From the NCBI GenBank assembly GCA_036510575.1, contig DATCDR010000098.1:1-38786 (forward strand): a stretch of DNA of 38,786 nt, in the 5' to 3' direction. The DNA is from DATCDR01 sp036510575 (GTDB lineage: Bacteria; Actinomycetota; Acidimicrobiia; Acidimicrobiales; Bog-793). The notes under the pieces were generated by a model, which was not told the origin of the DNA, searched no databases, and worked only from the letters and a program-made list of their open reading frames with translations. Made by a program: the position numbers and the translations under genes. Shown here piece after piece: positions 34,250 through 38,786 of the stretch; within the stretch, counting starts at the first letter, position 1; every line of letters starts with the position of its first letter.

Positions 34250-34810
34250 TTGTGTGAGCAACCTCAGACACCCAATCGGCCCAACGAGGTGAACTCCCCC
34301 GACGCGGGCCGTGCAGCAGTCGCATCCCGCTCGAATCGATCCTGGTTCGTTCTCGGCCTGAGAGTCGTCGCGGTCGCGGGATTCGTCACAGCCTTCATCT
34401 TTCAGGGTGCTTGGCGATGGGGTCCGATGGCGATCGCCGAAGCCATCGTGGTAACCCTCGTCGCAACGCGCAATAAGACTTCTCCAACGTTCGGCGCCTT
34501 GTGGATCGGCCCGGCGAATCTGCTCAGCCGAGGACGAAAGTATTCAGGTCGGCTCGCCCTGACCGCAGATTCCGTCGTTTGGACGCCAAGCAGCGCATCG
34601 ACGCGTCGTGGTGTCGCCGAGCTCAATCTTTCAACTTCCTCTGAGGTAAGCCTCGAGAGCGGACGGGCATTGTTTGATGTGGTCTCCGTGCGCCCGGCGA
34701 TCGGCTCCGAGTCGCGATTTCGTACCCGAAAAGACCCGACCTTGAGTCGATCTATCCAAGCTCTCAGAGCGTCTTCGAGCCATCTCCACGCCCCTGGGCT
34801 GGCGAACTGA
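34250..34810 (+). CDS. Membrane protein with two helices and a PH-like cytoplasmic domain
   Basis: A protein of 186 residues with a soluble start, two adjacent membrane helices (about 32-53 and 57-73) and a C-terminal soluble part with the beta pattern KYSGRLALTADSVVWTPSS, which looks like the first strands of a PH/GRAM-type domain. Lys and Ser rich turns follow (GSESRFRTRKDPTL). The start is not secure: TTG 34250 has only a GGGGA close by, and GTG 34289 is a possible alternative. The gene is 40 bp before the next one on the same strand. I do not assign a function. Confidence 0.6.
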   Translation: MCEQPQTPNRPNEVNSPDAGRAAVASRSNRSWFVLGLRVVAVAGFVTAFIFQGAWRWGPMAIAEAIVVTLVATRNKTSPTFGALWIGPANLLSRGRKYSGRLALTADSVVWTPSSASTRRGVAELNLSTSSEVSLESGRALFDVVSVRPAIGSESRFRTRKDPTLSRSIQALRASSSHLHAPGLAN

Positions 34811-34849
34811 TCGGGACGAGCGAAAGCTTGACGCTAAAGGACGCTGCCA

Positions 34850-35275
34850 GTGACGGAAGACCCCGGATCGACAAATGCTGATGAACTGCGGCGGTCATTG
34901 GATAGATCGCTGGCAATTCTCCGCAAAGCCGTTTCTGATGGGAGCCGTCAGCTGCCACCGGGGTGGTTGGAACCGCCGGCCTACTGGGAATACTTCATGA
35001 AGGTTCGGTATAACCATCCACTCTTAACCTGGTTCGCACGAGGCCTGATCCACCTATATCTCATGATCACGAACTGCTCACTCGACGCCGAGCGACCGTA
35101 CGTATCACCGGAGTCGATCGCCATCCTCCGATCGAACACCGACGCCGTGTTGTGGCAACAAAAGGCCAACGATCTTCGTCCATCAGACTCGATGTTCGCT
35201 ATTCATCAAGAGATCCGGATGGACCTGTCCCGACTCACCGCGAAGGAACTTCGGCGCAAATACGGCGTCGGCTAA
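34850..35275 (+). CDS. Hypothetical soluble protein
   Basis: A protein of 141 residues of unknown function. An acidic helical start (ELRRSLDRSLAILRKAVSDG) leads to a tryptophan/tyrosine-rich middle (PPAYWEYFMKVRYNHPLLTWFARG) and a basic end (LTAKELRRKYGVG). There is no signal or clear membrane helix; the segment LIHLYLMITNCSL is hydrophobic but short. The GTG start has AAAGG 9 nt upstream. It may form a unit with the PH-like membrane protein 40 bp upstream. Base composition is somewhat less GC-rich than in the helicase region. Confidence 0.6.
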   Translation: MTEDPGSTNADELRRSLDRSLAILRKAVSDGSRQLPPGWLEPPAYWEYFMKVRYNHPLLTWFARGLIHLYLMITNCSLDAERPYVSPESIAILRSNTDAVLWQQKANDLRPSDSMFAIHQEIRMDLSRLTAKELRRKYGVG

Positions 35276-35300
35276 GAACCCGCCGATGCACAAGCGCCCT

Positions 35301-35645
35301 CTACGGTTCGCCCGAGGTACTCCAAAGACAACGATGCATCGCGAGTTGACTCGCTTGCTGATGCGTAGCCAGCAAGCGGCGCTCGCGACGTCTTCCTCCT
35401 ACCCCGACGGCGATCTTTTCCATTTCTACGTAGTCGAGTCGAACTAGACGACCCTGTTCGTCGGTCTGCACAAGGGATTCGTCAGGTGTGAAAACCCCGG
35501 ACGCCCAATGACCGGTCACTCTCCAGCGCTCCGATGCCGGTAGGACGCCCCCGACTAGAAAGTGAAAAGGTCCCGAGCGTGCTCGCGTCTCATCGTCGTA
35601 CGAGAGGCCGCAGTTCGGACACTTACGCCAGACCACCCATTCCAC
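35301..35645 (-). CDS. Hypothetical protein with a CPNCG motif
   Basis: A protein of 114 residues. Near its start is KCPNCGLSYD, half of a zinc-ribbon; no second CxxC is present, so metal binding would need a dimer or other ligands. The middle is hydrophobic-neutral and the part LVRLDYVEMEKIAVGVGG is beta-like; the C-terminal 30 or so residues are Arg, Gln and His rich. The GTG start has no ribosome site. The gene lies 87 bp behind the propeller protein on the same strand and may follow it in a transcript. It could still be a chance open frame, since the evidence is limited to composition. Confidence 0.45.
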   Translation of the reverse strand: MEWVVWRKCPNCGLSYDDETRARSGPFHFLVGGVLPASERWRVTGHWASGVFTPDESLVQTDEQGRLVRLDYVEMEKIAVGVGGRRRERRLLATHQQASQLAMHRCLWSTSGEP

Positions 35646-35732
35646 TCTAAAGACATCGACGCGCCCCTACCACCGGCTCTGCAACATCGCTCTGCGCGTC
35701 GAAGACAGGGTCCGTTGTTCCCCCACAGCATC

Positions 35733-36980
35733 TCAACGGGATGCTTTCAGGTGATCAACATATGCGATGCCACCGCCATCAACGGCGACGCAGAGGTTCA
35801 ATTGTGGGCACGAAAGTGACACAGCAGGCGTCGGCGCGAGTTCTTCGAACAACCGCCGAAGCCACGACTCACGGAACAAATATCCAATTGATGACCACCT
35901 CGTACCATCGAGCTCGTAGATCACGCCGCTGGTTGCCGCGAGGTAGCAGTGGCCTACCGAAGTACATGAGAGCATCTTCGGCGTGTAGCCGGTGTTCTGG
36001 TTGCCGGCACCGGTCGCTCCTATTGCTCGCCATGTGCCGTTCTCGTACTCGAATGAAGAGCCATCGAGGGTGATGGCAACACACGAGTTTTGCACGCAGG
36101 ACAACTGGCTTGTATCAGCCAAGTTCGCAGAAGCGAGTGAGCCCAACTTCCAGGAGCGCCCGTTGAAGATCGCAGCGCCGGCTCCCATCGCGACACAGAA
36201 CGTCGGCGATGCGCACGCCACAACGGCAAGGTCAGCTCCCGGAAGCCGCCGCGTCCAGTGCATACCATCAAAGTCGAAGACGCCGTCACTGCCGACCGCC
36301 ACGCAGAATTGCCGCGAGACGCAGGAGATGCTCGAGATCGACGGAGAGTTCGCGGGCAGGTTCACCCATCGGTTCGATGTGCCGTCGAACATCATTAGCT
36401 GACCGACGTCGTTCACCACTTCGCAGAATTTCGCCGAACCACAGCTGAGGTCAAGTGGTTCATCGAAGTTGTGGACCAGGTCGACCTGCGACTCGGTCCA
36501 CGCGTCTCCGTTCCAAACGAACGGGTGACCGTTCCAGTCGAAGGTCACGCAGAAGTGAGCATTCGCGCAGGAGAGGCTCTGTAGTCCGCCACCATCAGAC
36601 GTGTCGATCAACGTCCCCGATTGCCAAATCACAGGGGCGGGCAGCAGCGCGAGAACAATCGCGACGATGAGTAACGCCGAGGCGGCGGCGCCACTGATCT
36701 TGGCTACTCGGCCGCTGAGTAGGGCCCTCAATCCGCTACGACGCAAACGTCGGACGGTTTGCAATGAAATAGGAAAGACGCCGATGAAGGCCACCACGGC
36801 GCCGAGAAGGAGCAAACCAATTGCGAGGGTACCGTTCAGCCGAGCCACGAGAACTGCCGCGACGGCGAATACCACCAGGCAAAGGGCGATCCAGATCGAA
36901 GCGATAACGAGTACCACGCCGAGTCCGCCAAGTCGACGCACAGCTCTAGAACGACGCATCCCTTGAGTACGTATCGTCAT
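35733..36980 (-). CDS. Membrane-tethered, cysteine-paired beta-propeller-like protein
   Basis: A protein of 415 residues. Three membrane helices occupy about 20-46, 50-72 and 96-115, with a basic loop between the last two, so the C-terminal 290 residues lie outside. These form seven repeats of about 42 residues, each with a pattern SCxSxxFC followed by a Gly-rich turn and an FDGxxW or similar end (for example SISCVSRQFCVAVGSDGVFDF, split here). Six units have C-x5-C and one has C-x4-C, 14 cysteines in all, which should make seven disulfides. Seven such units suggest a seven-bladed propeller. The start ATG 36980 has a weak GGATAG site; ATG 36959 is also possible. Function is unknown. Confidence 0.8.
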   Translation of the reverse strand: MTIRTQGMRRSRAVRRLGGLGVVLVIASIWIALCLVVFAVAAVLVARLNGTLAIGLLLLGAVVAFIGVFPISLQTVRRLRRSGLRALLSGRVAKISGAAASALLIVAIVLALLPAPVIWQSGTLIDTSDGGGLQSLSCANAHFCVTFDWNGHPFVWNGDAWTESQVDLVHNFDEPLDLSCGSAKFCEVVNDVGQLMMFDGTSNRWVNLPANSPSISSISCVSRQFCVAVGSDGVFDFDGMHWTRRLPGADLAVVACASPTFCVAMGAGAAIFNGRSWKLGSLASANLADTSQLSCVQNSCVAITLDGSSFEYENGTWRAIGATGAGNQNTGYTPKMLSCTSVGHCYLAATSGVIYELDGTRWSSIGYLFRESWLRRLFEELAPTPAVSLSCPQLNLCVAVDGGGIAYVDHLKASR

Positions 36981-37096
36981 GAAGGGCTATCCATTAAGGA
37001 AGGTGGTCTCTCTTGCTTTTCGAAACGCCTGCCCCAGAACCGGGAGCGTGACACCTCCGGCGAGCGCAGTAAGTGTCGTCTTAGTCTGTTAAATCA

Positions 37097-37561
37097 ATGG
37101 CGTCATTTATCCAGATCGAACGAATGCGAGTAGCGATCAGTCTCGTGATGCGTGACGTGAGTCACGAACTAGGGGAGCTCCATCTTGTCGTCGCGGTGGG
37201 ATCCTCGGAGCAAATCTCTGAGCAAATCAACAAGCGATTCGGCGAAGGGTTCGACGAGCGGTTTCGTGGGCCGTTTCGCACAACCAATGACATTCTGGGG
37301 TGGGTGCTCGACTCTGACGGTAATGGCAGTGGCCTTTCTGGGTTTGAAGGGCTGGAATGGGGCTCCTTCGTGGCTCGAGTCGCAGACACGCTGCAAGAAG
37401 GGATTATTGAGAGCGTCGACCACTGGGGTACGGCATTCCCGGTCTGCCGAGCTCACGGGGTGCACCCAATGGACTCCGCTGTTCTTGATGACGACGCGTT
37501 CTGGGTCTGTCCTAAGGGTTCGGGAATGCCCATTCCGATTGGAACCCTGAGCGTGGCTTGA
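37097..37561 (+). CDS. Hypothetical protein
   Basis: A soluble-looking protein of 154 residues of unknown family. It has an acidic helix (ELGELHLVVAVGSSEQISEQ), a central stretch with DSDGNGSGLSG, and a C-terminal part with two Cys (FPVCRAHG and FWVCPKG) that could pair or bind metal. No signal peptide or membrane helix is seen. TAGTCT lies 9 nt before the ATG, so the transcript may be nearly leaderless; there is no Shine-Dalgarno sequence. An alternative start at ATG 37124 exists. It is divergent from the propeller protein and directly precedes the DUF2142-type gene. Confidence 0.6.
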   Translation: MASFIQIERMRVAISLVMRDVSHELGELHLVVAVGSSEQISEQINKRFGEGFDERFRGPFRTTNDILGWVLDSDGNGSGLSGFEGLEWGSFVARVADTLQEGIIESVDHWGTAFPVCRAHGVHPMDSAVLDDDAFWVCPKGSGMPIPIGTLSVA

Positions 37562-37620
37562 GATCCGAGGACCATCACCTACCCGGTACCGAGACAAGGT
37601 GCCACTACTACTATGCGCCG

Positions 37621-38786
37621 GTGGATGGTCCGAGTCCGACTCCTGTCGACCCACCTGCTTTTGTGCCGGCTCGAACGCGAGATCCAAAGCTTCGCGGACT
37701 GCGCATCTTTGCTATCGCCTTCGTTGTCTTCTTTGGTGCAGGAGCAATCTGGAGCGCCGCTACGTATCAGGCCAGATATCCACCCGAGTACTACGCCGTG
37801 GTCGGTTTGCCGTCGCTGTTCGATGGAAGCACGATCGACCTTTACTTGATGCGGCTAGTCTCCGCGGCACTCTCGGCGATCTTCCTCGCCCTGGCCTTCA
37901 CCTCGGCGGTGATCTACTCGCGCAATCGGCTGATCATCCTCGGCCTCGCGCTCGCCGTCACGCCGATGGTCTTCTTTCTCGGAGCGGTGGTGAACTCGAG
38001 CGGTCTCGAGTGTTCGACGGCGATCGCCTTTTGGACCGCCGGGGTCATTTTGTTCACTGAGCGTCTGGCGACGCCGCCGAGGGGATTGATCGCGATCGCC
38101 GCGTTCTCTGCGGCAGCGTTTGAGTCCGCCCGTGCTCTTTCGCCGTTCTGGCTCGGCCTTTCGGCCCTCGCGCTGCTCGCCTGCGTGAACTGGACGGAAC
38201 TGAAACACGGATTGCGGCAACGCTCCCTTTGGTTCGGCACTGCCTTCGTCGTCGTGTTCGGCGCGCTTGCGGTCTGGTGGATCGTCGCCGAGCACGCGAC
38301 CGATCTTTACTTCGCTAAGAATCCAGGGCTTCCGGCATCGGTCTCCACGTCGACGATCCTCAGAGTCGCATTTGAACGCAACTCGTTCTACCTGCCCGAC
38401 ATGGTCGGCGTCTTCGGGTGGTTCGACACCTATGCGCCAGTCGTCACGTACGTCATCTGGTATTCGCTCGTTTTTCTCGCAATGATCGGCGTCGCGATTC
38501 GATCAATGCGCCGGGGCATCGTGCTCATCACGATGTTTGTGGCACTTCTCGTCCTTCCAGCCATTATCGAAACGTCCCACGCGCACACCTACGGTTACAC
38601 CTGGTCAGGCAGAGATGCGCTTCCCTTCGCTGTCGGTCTCCCGATCCTTGCTGCAGCGACGTTGGGATCGCCGGGCAAGAGACCGCAGTTCGCGGTCTTC
38701 ACAAAACGGGCCACGCCCTACTGCATCGTCGCGCTCCCCTCTGTGCCAACCTCTGATGAGACGGTTCGCGTATACGAATCAATGAG
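37621..38786 (+). CDS. DUF2142-family membrane protein, right-edge partial
   Basis: An open reading frame runs to the window edge without a stop, 388 complete codons from GTG 37621. It is strongly hydrophobic, with at least nine likely helices, starting at FAIAFVVFFGAGAIW. The segment VTPMVFFLGAVVNSSGLECS and the later GRDALPFAVGLPILAA match the DUF2142 family of integral membrane proteins, which are glycosyltransferase-like (GT-C) and often lie near cell-surface sugar genes. The family is usually about 480-500 residues, so roughly 100 residues are missing. The start is uncertain: TTG 37558 overlaps the stop of the preceding gene and would give coupled translation. Confidence 0.8.
   Translation, partial: MDGPSPTPVDPPAFVPARTRDPKLRGLRIFAIAFVVFFGAGAIWSAATYQARYPPEYYAVVGLPSLFDGSTIDLYLMRLVSAALSAIFLALAFTSAVIYSRNRLIILGLALAVTPMVFFLGAVVNSSGLECSTAIAFWTAGVILFTERLATPPRGLIAIAAFSAAAFESARALSPFWLGLSALALLACVNWTELKHGLRQRSLWFGTAFVVVFGALAVWWIVAEHATDLYFAKNPGLPASVSTSTILRVAFERNSFYLPDMVGVFGWFDTYAPVVTYVIWYSLVFLAMIGVAIRSMRRGIVLITMFVALLVLPAIIETSHAHTYGYTWSGRDALPFAVGLPILAAATLGSPGKRPQFAVFTKRATPYCIVALPSVPTSDETVRVYESM

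Noticed and set aside
1..38786. A defence, toxin-antitoxin or biosynthetic gene cluster
   Set aside because: No set of adjacent genes fits a known or clearly new system; apparent units are pairs at most.

Overview
The window reads as chromosomal DNA of a high-GC actinobacterium, most likely a member of the class Acidimicrobiia or a close relative. This rests on codon use, frequent GTG/TTG starts, many F420-type enzymes (one luciferase-like oxidoreductase and two PPOX-fold proteins), a full-length Lhr helicase and secreted proteins built of Ig-like repeats. The class assignment is an inference from style, not from a marker gene. No rRNA, tRNA, CRISPR array, prophage or transposase was found.

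Layout. (1) 84-4121: a peptide-type ABC importer operon with a binding protein and two permeases but no ATPase in view; a strong hairpin separates the binding protein from the permeases. (2) 4202-6608, minus strand: an aldo/keto reductase, then an AIM24-family protein with a small helical partner. (3) 6922-13540: a lipoprotein, an alpha/beta hydrolase, a small conserved protein and the 1433-residue Lhr helicase. (4) 13774-17104: a class B penicillin-binding protein, a cupin-PPOX pair and a class I glutamine-amidotransferase-like hydrolase. (5) 17233-24306: a truncated MetE-like gene, a 954-residue secreted Ig-repeat protein, a luciferase-like oxidoreductase, a methyltransferase, a double YbjQ-domain protein and a collagen-like secreted protein. 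(6) 24347-30483: a region rich in damaged genes (decayed aldehyde dehydrogenase, frameshifted HAD hydrolase, prematurely stopped alpha/beta hydrolase, frameshifted endonuclease/exonuclease/phosphatase) among intact small enzymes (Cys-nucleophile alpha/beta hydrolase, PPOX, VOC, GNAT). (7) 30656-38786: an inositol-monophosphatase-family enzyme, then a GntR regulator with a divergent membrane-anchored protein, then mostly unrecognised secreted or membrane proteins, including a predicted seven-bladed, cysteine-paired propeller, and a DUF2142-type membrane protein running off the right edge.

Two patterns cut across the map. Several genes without a Shine-Dalgarno sequence have a -10-like hexamer (TAGGCT, TAGAAT, GATACT, TATCAT) 6-7 nt before the start codon, which suggests leaderless transcription. 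Small symmetrical DNA elements also sit in intergenic regions (palindromes, inverted repeats, twin 14-bp sites exactly 200 bp apart). I do not see a convincing new defence or biosynthetic system. The most distinctive items are the cysteine-paired propeller protein, the GntR divergent overlap, the leaderless motif and the cluster of genes with single lesions.
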